In this document: in pieces, positions 33,000 through 43,380 of the stretch
Layout of the letters: every line of letters begins with the position of its first letter
Numbering within the stretch: the stretch's first letter is position 1
Position numbers and translations under genes: made by a program
The notes under the pieces: model-generated
The model's database searches: none
What the model was told of the DNA's origin: nothing
Seen by the model: the letters and a program-made list of their open reading frames with translations, nothing else
DNA from: Trichobilharzia szidati
Lineage: Eukaryota; Platyhelminthes; Trematoda; Strigeidida; Schistosomatidae
Direction: 5' to 3'
DNA: 64,000 nt
Assembly (NCBI GenBank): GCA_944472155.2
Contig: OX235272.1
Span: forward strand, 19,328,354-19,392,353

Positions 33000-33820
33000 C
33001 GGAAGGCGAGAAACACATTCATCAACCTGAAACCAATCTGGAAATCTTCCGCTGTCACTCAACTCAGAATCAACAACAAATCACGAATTGGTAGAAGTTA
33101 GAATTCATGAGCCATTGAATCGGGTCCCAGTGGCTGAATGGTATACGAGCTTGCCTTGTAACCGGAAGGTCCTGGGTTCGAATCCCAGTGGGTGCGTACT
33201 GCCGATGATTCCCAAACTAGGATGAAACAGCAGCTGTCCAGTACTCCTTGGTTTTCAATGGTTCTCTAGCTGATATCAGTCCGTGATCAACTCGTAAAAC
33301 AAAATTCGGATTTTCAATACAAACGTCAAGTCAGTCAGTTCTTCTATACGGATGAATCAGAAACTTGGTGGCGGGTAACAAAGAATATTTCCAACAGTCT
33401 GTTGCAGACCCTTATCAACAATTGTATTCGGTGGCTCTCTACTGAAGATCAGATGGCCGGAAAGAACAAGAACCAACAAGAAACAAACTATGGGAAGAAA
33501 CAAAACAAACAAGAACCAATCGGCCAGCAAATATGCAGGAGAAAGTGGAGATGGATTGGACACTCACTGGCTGAGGAGGCCACTCGCTGGGTGACATCGC
33601 GAGTCAAGCCAATGCTCGAGTGGAAGCTGAAAGGGGAGAGGCGAGTGGGACGTCAGTGCAAGGGTGATATGGGGGAGATCATGTGGAGAATAGTTGAAAC
33701 AGTATGGATTAACATGGATGGAGGTGAAAAGTACAGCGGAAGACAGAAGCAAGTGGAGACGTGCAGTTGAAGCCCTATTTTCCGCTAGGAACCCAAGTGA
33801 ACAATAATAATCATAATTTT
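33000..33820 (+). mobile_element. RTE-A 3' end inserted in the PLE, 12-bp TSD
   Basis: Flanked by AGATTTCTCCAC at 32988-32999 and 33821-33832. It begins at the RNTFINLKPIWKSS part, is itself interrupted by a SINE at 33081-33297, and continues to the aataataat tail. The frame 33402-33770 holds RSEDQMAGKNKN-type shifted sequence and KWRWIGHSLAEEA. Confidence 0.85.
33081..33297 (+). mobile_element. SINE-A inserted in the RTE-A copy
   Basis: A box AGTGGCTGAATGGTA and B box GGTTCGAATCCC (about 33177-33188), then a hammerhead-derived block with a decayed catalytic box (actgccgatgattccc...aggatgaaac). The direct repeat AACAAA at 33075-33080 and 33298-33303 fits a short TSD and restores the uninterrupted RTE sequence seen at 47765-47790. 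Confidence 0.8.
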
Positions 33821-34084
33821 AGATTTCTCCACGAGTTTATTAATCATCTCTCCCGGGGACCTTGGACGTGATTGGTTGTTTTTGTGCGTTTTAACACCTT
33901 CTAGGCTACTCGTATTGGAACTGATTGTTTCTTTGACTTGAACTTTGACCCTTTGTGTGTGAGGTTTCTTTCTTATCGGTTGATAAATTTTTTCGATCTC
34001 GATGTGTCTATTGATTGATGATTCAATGGAATGCCAACCTTCTAAAAATTCTTCTCCAGCTCAGAGAACACAACCACATCAAAA

Positions 34085-34394
34085 TCAGCCACCTGAGCAA
34101 CAAATCTCCTCCATCATATCTAAGTCTATCAGGTGCTGTTGAAAAACATTGCACAAATATATGACTGGCTCTCCATAGTGGTCGTGGTGTGTCTCATCGA
34201 CCAGCAGTGTACCTTACACGGTAGCGAAGTAAACCTGCACCTCACATTAACAAATAAATCAAACCGAGTCAACTCAATATTAACTGAATGAATGTCTAGC
34301 CCACTTGAAGATTTTTGTTTAGTTGTTTTATGTTTCGTTGTGATGGATACCTCTCTGACCAAACTCAGAATCCATTTTATGCCCCTTTATTGTG
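34085..34394. other. No recognisable feature
   Basis: Mixed-composition sequence without a repeat match inside the window. Confidence 0.45.
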
Positions 34395-35065
34395 TTGTTT
34401 TACCTACCGGGGAAGTATCGTTTCAACTACGGGCGCACGGAACTGAGGAGGATATCAAAGCAGAGAGGATCGGGAAAGCAAGACAAGCTTTCACTACTCT
34501 CAAGTCTGTGTGGAGGTCAACAGCCCTACTCAGCATCAAAACGAAGATAAGATCCGGATTTTCAACTCCAATGTGAAGTCAGTCAGTGCTACTCACTATA
34601 CGGATGGATCAGAGACTTGCACTGCGCATCATAAAGAGCATCTCAAACAAACTACAGACCCTCATTAACAGTTGTCTTCGCTCAATACCACTCAAGATCA
34701 GATGGCCGGCCGGAAAAGATCGCCAACAGAGAGGGATCTCTGGCAATGAGCGAACCAACCAACTCAGCAGGAACCGATTGTGAAACAAATAGGCAGGCAG
34801 GAAGAAATGGAGATGGATTGGCTGGCCATACTCTGAGGAAACAATGCATCAAGTGACATCACTAGACAAGCCATTGCTCGAGTGGAACCCGAAAGGGAAG
34901 CGGCGAGTTGGTCGTGAGTGCGAGGGTGGGTGACTTGGAGGAGGTCATGTGAAGAGGAGATGAAGGTGTGTGGGCAGACCTGGAGCCAGGTGAAGACTCT
35001 AGCAGAGAAACGAACGCAATGGAGACGGATGGCTGAAGCTGTATGTTCCTCTAAGAATTAAAGGA
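34395..35065 (+). mobile_element. RTE-A 3' portion rich in 4-base duplications
   Basis: Begins at GSIVSTTG. It encodes RIGKARQAFTTLKSVWRSTA and NKLQTLINSCLRSI in frames broken by short duplications, for example GGCCGGCCGG near 34707 and GCAGGCAGG near 34794. It ends in taaaggaaacaatatatat. Confidence 0.8.
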
Positions 35066-35472
35066 AACAATATATATCTTATATACATCATTGTGTTGTT
35101 AACTCACACGGACTCTCAGTCCATAGTTCGACCATACTAGCTAGATAAGTTGTAAAATTATTTCCTTAAATACCCCTAATTTTTTATTCTATTTAAATAT
35201 ACTGCTCGTCAGAGTTCATTTCTAAATAACTGAGCCCTTTTTTGATTTCCAATTTGTTATCGGTACCTACAGGTCAGATGGAGTACTGATCGATTAGGTA
35301 ATTAGCTATATTAAGATAAGTAAAGCTGGTAGAGCCTGGTTAGTCACCAGCCTTACCAGTACCATTATGGGTACCATTATGGGAATTACACTCTACCACA
35401 GTGCCCAAGTTTTATTCTTATATCAATGAAGCCTCACCAGTACCTTACAGACTATATACTTCAAGACAATGG
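35066..35472. other. Target region of the PLE composite; no gene
   Basis: AT-rich. A block at about 35390-35430 (actctaccacagtgcccaag) recurs at about 57373, so part of it is a repeat of unknown type. Confidence 0.45.
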
Positions 35473-35496
35473 TTCCTTTCATCGAATTCCGCTGTG

Positions 35497-36288
35497 CAGT
35501 CCAATTGCTGAGCTTTTTTCTAAATTACTTATCTTCTCGGGGACACCCATTCTTACCTTAGCTAAATTCCTTTGTTCCGACAGTCTGACTACCCCCGACC
35601 TACTAGCCTGACCTATGTAGTTGAACAAGGAGAATTAGCTATGTTAGATGGTAAAATAAAACAAACAGTAGATGGTAAACTGCACACTAGCGTTTATAAA
35701 AAGCCAACGCATTCTAGTAGATATTTAGACTTTAATTCATCTCATCCTTTAACTGTTAAGGCAGGCTTAGTCAAGTGTTTAACAAACCGAGCAACAGCAC
35801 TAAGTAGCACAAGAAAAGACCTAAATGATGACATGGAACAGATAGAAGAGGTGTTGGTGTTAAATAATTATCCTAAAAAATTCATTAGGAAGATCAGAAA
35901 AGGTCAAAAGCAAAATGAAAATAATGGCGAAACTAATAATGATAACATAAATAAGAGAGGATATAAGTCATCTACTGTTATACCATATAAAGAGGAGACA
36001 TCTGAGACCTTATGTAGGATTTTCAATAAAGCAGGAATTAGGGTGGCATTCAAACCTACAAACTCACTCTGAGACAAACTCTATAGGCTAAAAGACCTTG
36101 TAGGTTGACCTAATTAAACAAAATAATATAATTTACAAAATACCTTGCAGTGAATGCCAGTTAATTCAACTATATACGTCAGACTAGTAGGTCGAGGGTA
36201 GACAGACTCTTCAATTTCTCTTATCATATTCATACTTTGTGCTGTTTAGTGGTTCGGATTATGAAAAACGCAGTAGCTCAAAAACCTT
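35497..36288. mobile_element. PLE group E inverted composite with 24-bp TSD
   Basis: Left part (minus strand, 35620-35500) is a GIY-YIG piece. The right part (plus, 35620-36180) encodes QGELAMLDGKIKQTVDGKLH, LNNYPKKFIRKIRKG and AGIRVAFKPTNSL, then a stop. Both parts meet at the same junction as at 27630. The whole is bounded by direct repeats at 35473-35496 and 36289-36312 (24 bases, one mismatch), indicating that the inverted chimera inserted as a unit. Confidence 0.8.
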
Positions 36289-36339
36289 TTCCTTCCATCG
36301 AATTCCGCTGTGATTTATTCTACCTTGGCAACTATGTAG

Positions 36340-36600
36340 TAGTATCGGCCCTCATACATTAAGCGAAACGATGTTTTCATTTTTTGTGCTTGTTGACATA
36401 CGTCACTAAAATGTATCTGCAATTTTGAAAAGAAATCATATCTCTTGTGAGATTCCAACTCGGGGTGACTCAGTAGTTCAGAGTTATTCAGGCCTCCTGG
36501 GAGGACTGTAATGGATAATCTGGACGCTAGGTGATAACTAATGTCACGTTTTTAATGTAGACTTAATTCTGTCAATCAGCATCAGCCTCAGTTTAAATGC
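36340..36600 (-). mobile_element. SINE-B, decayed
   Basis: Keeps ttgagattccaact, gtgactcagtagtt and the actgtaatgga/aactaatgtcacg end on the plus strand, which read as SINE-B on the minus strand. The hammerhead region is barely recognisable (gtgcttgttgac near 36385). Confidence 0.55.
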
Positions 36601-36649
36601 TAGCGAAACCATTCTTCTTAAGAGTCGTGAGAAGTCGTTGATTTCCTTA

Positions 36650-36848
36650 CACACATTTATTGATTTATTGATTATTAGCTTGATGCCACACCGTATTTTC
36701 AGTACAAGTATGACATTTTCAGCATGGATATCGGTAGCCCAAATTTTGCAGGCCGACCATAGATATCAGGTGTGCGTCGGCAGGGGATCGAACTCCGGAC
36801 CATGTGCATGGTCGTCGAGAGTCCTAACCGCCGTGCCATTGACGCACA
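36650..36848 (-). mobile_element. SINE-C copy
   Basis: Third SINE-C copy, with a B box of GAGTTCGATCCCC type on the minus strand at about 36785-36797. It lies directly against the truncated 5' end of PLE-4, so PLE-4 may have been targeted here or the SINE inserted at the PLE edge. Confidence 0.75.
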
Positions 36849-38297
36849 TATACAACGAACTGAAGCCTAAGGGATCCAGATTGCCTTACCTGTGCGGCTT
36901 ACCAAAGATGCATAAGCCTGACATCCCTATGAAACCAATATTGTCTATGATTAATTCGCCGTATCATAAAGTAGCTAGGTGGCTAGCAGAAATGTTAGAA
37001 CCGATCCGTTGTAAATTAGGAGTCTACAGCCTGAAAGACACCTTCCAATTCGCTAAACAATTAGAGAATGTAGGCATCTCAAATAAATTTATGGTGTCCT
37101 TCGACGTGTCTTCACTGTTTAAAAAAATCCCATGGGAAGAAGCAGTACAAATTATATGTCAACATGCCGAACTTCTTCCTCTGCCCAAGGACTAACTGAA
37201 ACAACTTTTACTTATGTGCACCAAAGACGTACAGTTCCAGTTCAACAAGATTCTATACCGCCAAATTGACGGAATCGCCATGGGAAGCACCCTGGGTCCG
37301 ATTCTGGCAGATATTTTTATGGGTAGTCTGGAACAAACAAGGCTGAAATCTGCAATCAGTCAGACCAACTTCTATACCAGGTATGTCGACGACACTTTCG
37401 TTATTTGTAATTCTTTTGATGATGTATCTCAAGTACTAAAAGTCTTGAACAGCGCCCATCCTAATATTAAGTTTACAATGGAGCATGAAAAAGAGGAGAA
37501 GTTCCATTTTCTTGACCTGGGTATCCAACGAGATATAGACGGCAAAATCATAAGATATATACAGAGAAAAGAGACCTGGAGGGCGGTTTATCTTAACTTC
37601 AAAAGTTTCTGCCCTATAAGTTACAAAAAAGGATTGGTGAGAAAATTATTTGATCCTGTAAGGAAGCTGTGTTGAGAAGAAAAGACTGAGGAAGAGCTAT
37701 CCATTGTGGAGAAATGCCTACGCGTTAACGGTTACCCACAAAAGTTCATCGACAAGTATGGGAGACATCATGTTGAAAAAGTGAAAAGCAGAACAGTAGA
37801 GAAAAAGCCTATCTTTCTGCAGCTTGCATTCAAAGGTGATGATACTACCAGTAGAATAAGATGCAGACTGAACGCTGCCCTGAAAAGAACATATCCAGCC
37901 GCCAAGCTTGTATACGTTTATCAAACAACTAGTTGTTTGAGACAATCAAAAGTGGACAAATACCCACCTCATGTTACCTCCAACTGCGTCTACCAATTTA
38001 CATGTACGTGCCAAAGCACATATATCGGAAGAAAAGAGAGAAGGGTTATTGTCCGCATTTCTGAACACATACCAAAGAACCTGAGACTGAAAGGTCCACA
38101 AGTATTAAACAGTGCAATTGCGCGTCATCTATTAGACACTGGTCATAATGTAGACAACCTGAGGTCGTTCAAAATAATCAACAAGCAAAAGAAACCCAAC
38201 TTGCTACGCTTTGCTGAAGCAATTGCTATCAGATGACTTAAACCAAATCTATGTACGCAGAAAGAGACAATGGTGAATCTTGCACTGCCCTGGTGAC
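36848..38297 (+). pseudogene. PLE-4 RT plus GIY-YIG endonuclease, with stops
   Basis: The best preserved set of PLE RT motifs: LPYLCGLPKMHKPDIP, motif A FMVSFDVSSLF (about 37090), motif B DGIAMGSTLGPILADIFM (about 37268), motif C TRYVDDTFVIC (about 37380), FHFLDLGIQRDIDGK, RVNGYPQKFIDKYG, then GIY-YIG CVYQFTCTCQSTYIGRKERR (about 37986) and FAEAIAIR, NLCTQKETMVNLALPW. In-frame stops at about 37192, 37673 and 38234 (TGA/TAA) in one frame make it a pseudogene. The N-terminal domain is missing. All RT aspartates are retained. Confidence 0.9.
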
Positions 38298-38790
38298 AAC
38301 AAAAAACATACAACTTTTATGAGTTATCCATGTTTTCTTGTTTAGAAAACTCTGCTCTCTCATCTAAACATAACTCACCCTATTTTGGTTTTTTCTCTTC
38401 CTTTTTTTTTCTGTTGGCTATTAGATAAAACATTTTCTTTAGTTACGTAATCTACCTTTTTGTTATGCTCTGTCTAGCTAAACCTTGTTTCTATACACAC
38501 ATATATATACGCAACTCTGTTTTTGTTTCCAAGCCTAATTGTCGAATTATTCTATAAATAGTCAGTGTTTGTAACTCTTAATTAGTTAAATCATTCCGGA
38601 CTAATGTTACTTTTACTTCCTACCAATTACTCCTTGTGATCGTGGAAAAGTATGTTCAAATACTTTAGTGTAATGTAATTCATATTTTTTATCGTTCGGG
38701 TTGTAACCAGTTGAGAAGAGAAGAATCCTCGAAATAATGAAAGATGAACTCATATTATCCTGGTACAATTGTTGTTCTTGCTTTGTTCAA
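38298..38790 (+). mobile_element. PLE-4 3' UTR and terminal hammerhead relic
   Basis: AT-rich 3' UTR. 38707-38763 has CCAG/CTGG as stem I, a short stem II, GAAA, a long stem III (ataat/attat) and ATC before the cleavage point. The catalytic box is TTGAGAAGA, two extra bases and C3 lost. The following gttgctttgttcaa-like block matches both ends of the palindrome at 45548-46367. Confidence 0.55.
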
Positions 38791-38979
38791 GTTTATTAAT
38801 GGAAAGAGTTGCATGAAGATTTCATTACAGTTGGAATGATTTCATCATGAGACAATGTTAACTGGAAAAAAGATTAAAAGCCAATGACCAATTGATAAAC
38901 ACACAGTGTTCTGATTTAGTACTGTTCCATATTACAATCCAAGTGGTTTCAACATGCCGCCACGCATTCCTCGTTACTA

Positions 38980-39190
38980 CGCCACCTTTATTCTTTCTTA
39001 GGCTTATAGAAAAGTACTGTACATTATTAAGTAGGTCTTTTAAGACTGTAAGCAAGGTTAGTGGTGTGCTTTTGACCGAAATCACTAGTATTATTGTTGA
39101 TAAACATCTGAATTCATGAGAGCATTTGGCTTGGATCGCCTTGACGAGTACTCAACACACACTTAAATCACATCTCTCTTCTTTCACTTT
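38980..39190 (+). mobile_element. CR1-type LINE C-terminal fragment
   Basis: Encodes FFLRLIEKYCTLLSRSFKTV, SKVSGVLLTEITSIIVDKHL, the same C-terminal stretch as at 55000-55110 (LRKTLKTVSRTSGIPLGHIV). Truncated on both sides. Confidence 0.65.
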
Positions 39191-39209
39191 TTGAGGAAAA
39201 ACTATAAGT

Positions 39210-39440
39210 ATTTGCATTAAAGCGGTGGTGCCTCAGGGGAAGAATGGTAGCGACCTATGCGTGTGTTCTCTGATCGATTCCTAGCCGTTGCACTCCTAAA
39301 CATAGCCTAGGTGATGGTTGGCCTGAAAAAGAATGAAGGCTAGGCGTGCGGTCAGCGGAATCAGTCTTAAAATAACACAAGCGAACAGTGAAACTTTTGA
39401 GCTCAAAGGTTGAAGACCTATATTTCATACAGTAGGCAAA
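39210..39440 (+). mobile_element. SINE-D-like copy, diverged
   Basis: ggtggtgcctcag...atggtagcga resembles a promoter head, followed by the aggctaggcgtgcgg and ttgaagacctatatttcatac blocks of SINE-D in order. Degenerate. Confidence 0.45.
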
Positions 39441-39734
39441 GGAATGAGAAACTCATTAGGATTTATACTGATATGCCTAAATTTTAAAAATTCAGCTATA
39501 CCTTATTTAGCATAAGTGTTATGTGAAGAAACGAATATCAGAGAAGGACTAACAAACCTATTTTGCAAGTTGTAAATAAAGAGCTACTTATATCTACCAA
39601 CCACTTATGTATTGTATATACAAATTCTTTCTTATAAATATGAAGGGAGAAAGAACACACAGTGAAGTAGAGTGACACAGATCCATTCTATTTTGTCAAT
39701 TCTCTTGAGGTATTGCGCAAAACCTGAAACTTTG
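39441..39734. other. No recognisable feature
   Basis: AT-rich sequence with no motif that I can assign. Confidence 0.45.
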
Positions 39735-40180
39735 TTATTTTAATTCCTTTACATTCCCAGTGGAACATAGGGCTTCAAGCTAGAGCCAGCTTGAAGTTTC
39801 TGTAGCAGTGTTGTTTATTTTGACAGGAGGGGGTTGCTAGCCTCATGCCCAAACTGCCCTCTTTACCAGTCTTATTACTAGCTTAGCGAGGTAAAGGAGT
39901 GCGTCAACGGGGATCAAATCCTGAGCCACATGCGTGGTTAAAAAACATTGTTAGTTAGTTATTATACAATTTGATCATTATTTTCCTTTAAGGTGCCTAG
40001 TAGAACCTGACCTGTGAATTTCCAGTAGCAGTGGTGTTTTCTCCATGGAGTAGGTTTGCTACTTTCTTCTCTAATCTCCCTACTTTACAGGGATTATAGC
40101 CAGATAGGCAAGTTTGATGAGTGAGTGGGCCACTTACGTGGTTAGTGAACATTCTTGTAGTGAACCACAGAGGTACACAG
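39735..40180 (-). mobile_element. Two SINE-D copies in the same orientation
   Basis: 39735-39955 is well preserved (cctttacattcccagtggaac, ttgctagcctcatgcccaa, gtaaaggagtgcgtcaacgg); 39975-40180 is more diverged. They are separated by about 20 bases. Confidence 0.6.
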
Positions 40181-40561
40181 TTTTAACATACTTTTCCTTA
40201 TCACTAGAAGTCAGTCATCCAGTAAAGGATTTTGTGACAGTGTCATAGGGAAATAAAATATAAGTTATATCAAAGTATTCTGATAAAACATAGAGAAGAT
40301 TTGTAGTCCAGGTGGATGATTTTCTTGTGGTTCCGTTCTCTGAGCTAGGTGATCTAACTGTGAAGCTTTCGTTATCCCTCTTCTAGACAACATCTTCACT
40401 GCAGACTTCAATATGAAGTGAATCTATTTTCGAATTCAACATGAATGATATAACTGCATCCCATGACAACCTCTGTTATGATTGGTTGTCGTTTTCCATC
40501 AATATTGATCCTTTTTACTGACTTGGGATGTAACTCATTTGTTGTGTGACTTATTCCTTAT

Positions 40562-40806
40562 GATGAAATTAGATGATAAGTGGCAATCGGCAGGAAGCCT
40601 TGAACCTAGGTTTCGTGCTAGTTGGCACTCATCAGCAAGGCGTATCTGTAACCTTGAAGGAACTCATGTCCCTTCTGAGATTCGAACCCGCGTCACCCAG
40701 TGCTGCAGTCAGAGACGTTACCACTGAGCTATTCGGGCTCGCGATTGACCTCCTGTACGACTGTAGTAGATATTTTGATTTGACACTAGTAACTAGTGTG
40801 ACGCGT
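40562..40806 (-). mobile_element. SINE-B, complete, 12-bp TSD
   Basis: 245 bases bounded by CTTATTCCTTAT at 40550-40561 and 40807-40818. Minus strand, 5' to 3': a short leader, A box TAGCTCAGTGGTAACG, B box GGTTCGAATCTC (about 40677-40688), GGGACATGAG, then a hammerhead ribozyme at 40641-40597 and a short tail without poly(A). It is the cleanest SINE-B in the window, so probably the youngest. Confidence 0.85.
40597..40641 (-). ncRNA. Hammerhead ribozyme with intact core (SINE-B)
   Basis: On the minus strand: stem I GCCTTG (40641-40636) pairs with CAAGGC (40602-40597); CTGATGA (40635-40629) is the canonical box; stem II is GTGC/GCAC with loop CAACTA; GAAA is at 40614-40611; stem III is ACC/GGT with a 2-base loop; the cleavage position is T40603 (GUU triplet, an allowed but slower NUH site). 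All core bases C3 to A9 and G12 to A14 are present. It is a type I layout with a minimal stem III, as in known retroelement hammerheads. Confidence 0.8.
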
Positions 40807-42070
40807 CTTATTCCTTATTAGTTGATACATTTAATCCATATTAATGTGTCTGTTAATCAACAGTTCGTCTGATTACCAGGCTTCTAGGAATCCCTCAGCA
40901 ATTTCGGTGTTTCCACTATTCATAATTTCAACATTTTCCTAATCCAAATAAAGTTCATAGTTGTCTACATGCATTGATATTTAAGAATACATATCGTGTC
41001 TTTTCCCAACTAGTTTATGTTCTTCGACTCGGAGTTAAAAGCGATACCCCCAATGACCAGTATAGTGCTTATCACAATTCATGCAATTTATTTTGTAGAT
41101 GGTGTGGATCTTGTCTTCTTTTACTGTTTGTTGAATGAGTCTGGATGGGTTTTCCAGATTATTGAATGAAGTGGCCGTGTTGGTTTGAGTACTACACCTT
41201 TTCCAAATAGTTTAAGTATTCTAGACGTTACTTCAGCAGAAACGTTCTTTATGTATGGTAGGAGGAAGTTTCCTGTGGTCTCACTGGATGGTTTTTTACT
41301 GGTTGTTTGATTCAGGTTTAGACCTTTTTTTGAAAACAGTTAGTAAACATTTCTCTTCTGTCTCCTTGAGCACTGGAGTGCTGTAGTGCGTTGGAACATT
41401 TTTTAAACAATGTTTGCATACAGCGCCTTTTATAAGCCATGGGATTATTGCTGTATTAGTTGAATATTTGGTCTTTGTGTGTGTGTGTGTTGATTTTCCG
41501 CATACTTGTGTTTTCAGATTTCCTGTATTTGTTCTCTTGATTAAGACATCTAAGAATAGAATTTTGTTGTCTAATTCTTCTTCTTTTGTGAATTTAATGT
41601 CTTCAGATTTGTTGTTTATCAAATTGTAGGTATTCTAAACCACTTCTTTTAACTACTACGAAAATTTAGAAAACAGAAGGAGTGAGCGAAGAAATATTTA
41701 CTCTTCAATTAGATCCTCATCTCACTCTGGCTCTACTCTAATATATGTATATATAGTAGCATTTTTATTACAATACACAACAATTTACCAGTCAAGTGGC
41801 ACTGATATGTTTGTTAACAATAATTAGTCAGTATCAACATGTCAATGGCGTGATAACTAAACGAATAAAATTAATACAAACGATTAAAAGGTAGAAATGG
41901 TTACAACAAGTGGATTGCATAATGCATAATTTTGGAAAAATGAAGAGTAATTAAGGAATAAGCGTGTGCACAGGTTGATTATGTAACGGATTGTTAAAGA
42001 AAATAAAACGATTTGGACAATGATAACTTGTAATTAAGGATGAGTTGGTCATAAGAATAAAATAATTTAT

Positions 42071-42944
42071 TATTATTATTGTTCCCTTGGGTTCCTAGTG
42101 GAACATAGGGCTTCAACTACACGTCTCCACTTGCTTCTGTCTTCTGCTGTACTTTTCACCTACATCCATGTTTGTCCGTACTGTTTCAACTCATCTTCAC
42201 ACGATCTCCTCCATCTCACCCTTGGACTTTCCACTCGTCGCTTACCTTTCGGGTTCCCCTCAAGCGTTGGACTGACGCGCGATGTCACCCAGCTGCCTCC
42301 TCAGCGAGTGAGTGTCCCATCCATCTCCACTATCTACTGCATATTTGTTGAGGGATTGGTTCTTGTTTTGTTTTGTTTGTCCCCATAGTTTCTTGTTTGG
42401 GATTCTTTCCAGCCATCTGATTGATATTGAGTATAGAACGAAGACAGTGAGTTGTTGATGAAGATCTGCAACAGGCTGTTAGAAATATTCTTTGTGACCC
42501 GCCGCCAAGTTTCTGATCCATCCGTATAGAAGAAGTGACTGACTTGACGTTTGTATTGAAAATCCGAATTCCGTTGTTGATGCTGGCTGGATTGAGTGAC
42601 GAAGATTTCCAGATTGGTTTCAGGTTGATCAATGTGTTTCTCGCCTTCCCGATTCTCGCTCGATTTGACATCCTTGTCCGTTCCACCTGCCTGTAGTTGG
42701 GACGGTGCTCCCTAGATAAGTGAGTGAATGAAGTAACCTCTTTCAAATCCCTCCTGTTGATGGTGATTGGCGGTGGATATTGCTGCTGCTGCTGTTGTTT
42801 TTGTTGGTTGGTTATTTTCATAACCTCCGTCTTGTCTATGTTCGCCTGCAGTCCTGTCTTCATTGGCTGCTTCTTCGACCAGTTTGTCGTTTTTCGCTTG
42901 TAAGTCTTCGTTTTTGTGTGACATCAAACATAAATCATCGACGC
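42071..42944 (-). mobile_element. RTE-A 3' portion in the left arm and spacer
   Basis: Minus strand from SHKNEDLQAKNDKLVEEAAN (about 42925) through RKARNTLINLKPIWKSS-type sequence to the AAT tail at about 42072. 4-base duplications such as GTGAGTG (42307) and ATCCATCC (42518) break the frame. The part left of 42505 is repeated in the right arm. Confidence 0.8.
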
Positions 42945-43380
42945 GCGGCGGGTCACAAAGAATATTTCCAACAGCCTGTTGCAGATCTTCATCAACAACT
43001 CACTGTCTTCGTTCTATACTCAATATCAATCAGATGGCTGGAAAGAATCCCAAACAAGAAACTATGGGAACAAACAAAACAAAACAAGAACCAATCCCTC
43101 AACAAATATGCAGTAGATAGTGGAGATGGATGGGACACTCACTCGCTGAGGAGGCAGCTGGGTGACATCGCGCGTCAGTCCAACGCTTGAGGGGAACCCG
43201 AAAGGTAAGCGACGAGTGGAAAGTCCAAGGGTGAGATGGAGGAGATCGTGTGAAGATGAGTTGAAACAGTACGGACAAACATGGATGTAGGTGAAAAGTA
43301 CAGCAGAAGACAGAAGCAAGTGGAGACGTGTAGTTGAAGCCCTATGTTCCACTAGGAACCCAAGGGAACAATAATAATAA
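42945..43380 (+). mobile_element. RTE-A 3' end in the right arm
   Basis: Mirror image of 42071-42505, with the same tail and the same small errors. It starts abruptly at 42945, the inner edge of the right arm. Confidence 0.85.

Larger units (their letters stand above)
32880..34084 (-). mobile_element. PLE group F copy, split by an RTE-A insertion
   Basis: Minus-strand coding (EFLEGWHSIESSINRHIEI, KIYQPIRKK) lies at about 34057-33940, and the 3' part is split at 32999/33821 by RTE-A. Short inverted tips (gttgatgtggttgtgttctc at 32881 and its complement ending at 34083) bound it. A hammerhead-like fold at about 32914-32964 has stem II TCACC/GGTGA where the copies at 12.5 and 13.05 kb have TCGCC/GGCGA, a compensated change. 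Confidence 0.75.
40285..41663 (-). mobile_element. PLE group G: thumb, connector and GIY-YIG part
   Basis: 41622-41296 encodes SEDIKFTKEEELDNKILFLD, LIKRTNTGNLKTQV and CGKSTHTHTKTK, the RT thumb. Downstream frames (to 40285) show the connector and a decayed endonuclease, with a CDKHYTGHWGYRF-like remnant near 41040-41080. A SINE-B with its own TSD interrupts it at 40562-40806. It is the continuation of the RT at 43787-44282; the 2.1-kb inverted repeat between them is an insertion. Confidence 0.7.

Noticed and set aside
40650..40740. tRNA-like sequences with good A and B boxes (also at 21240-21320, 33130-33200, 54040-54110, 58060-58130)
   Set aside because: They are SINE heads: they repeat with the same downstream bodies, lack proper acceptor and anticodon arms, and one is flanked by a clear TSD. 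Not real tRNA genes.
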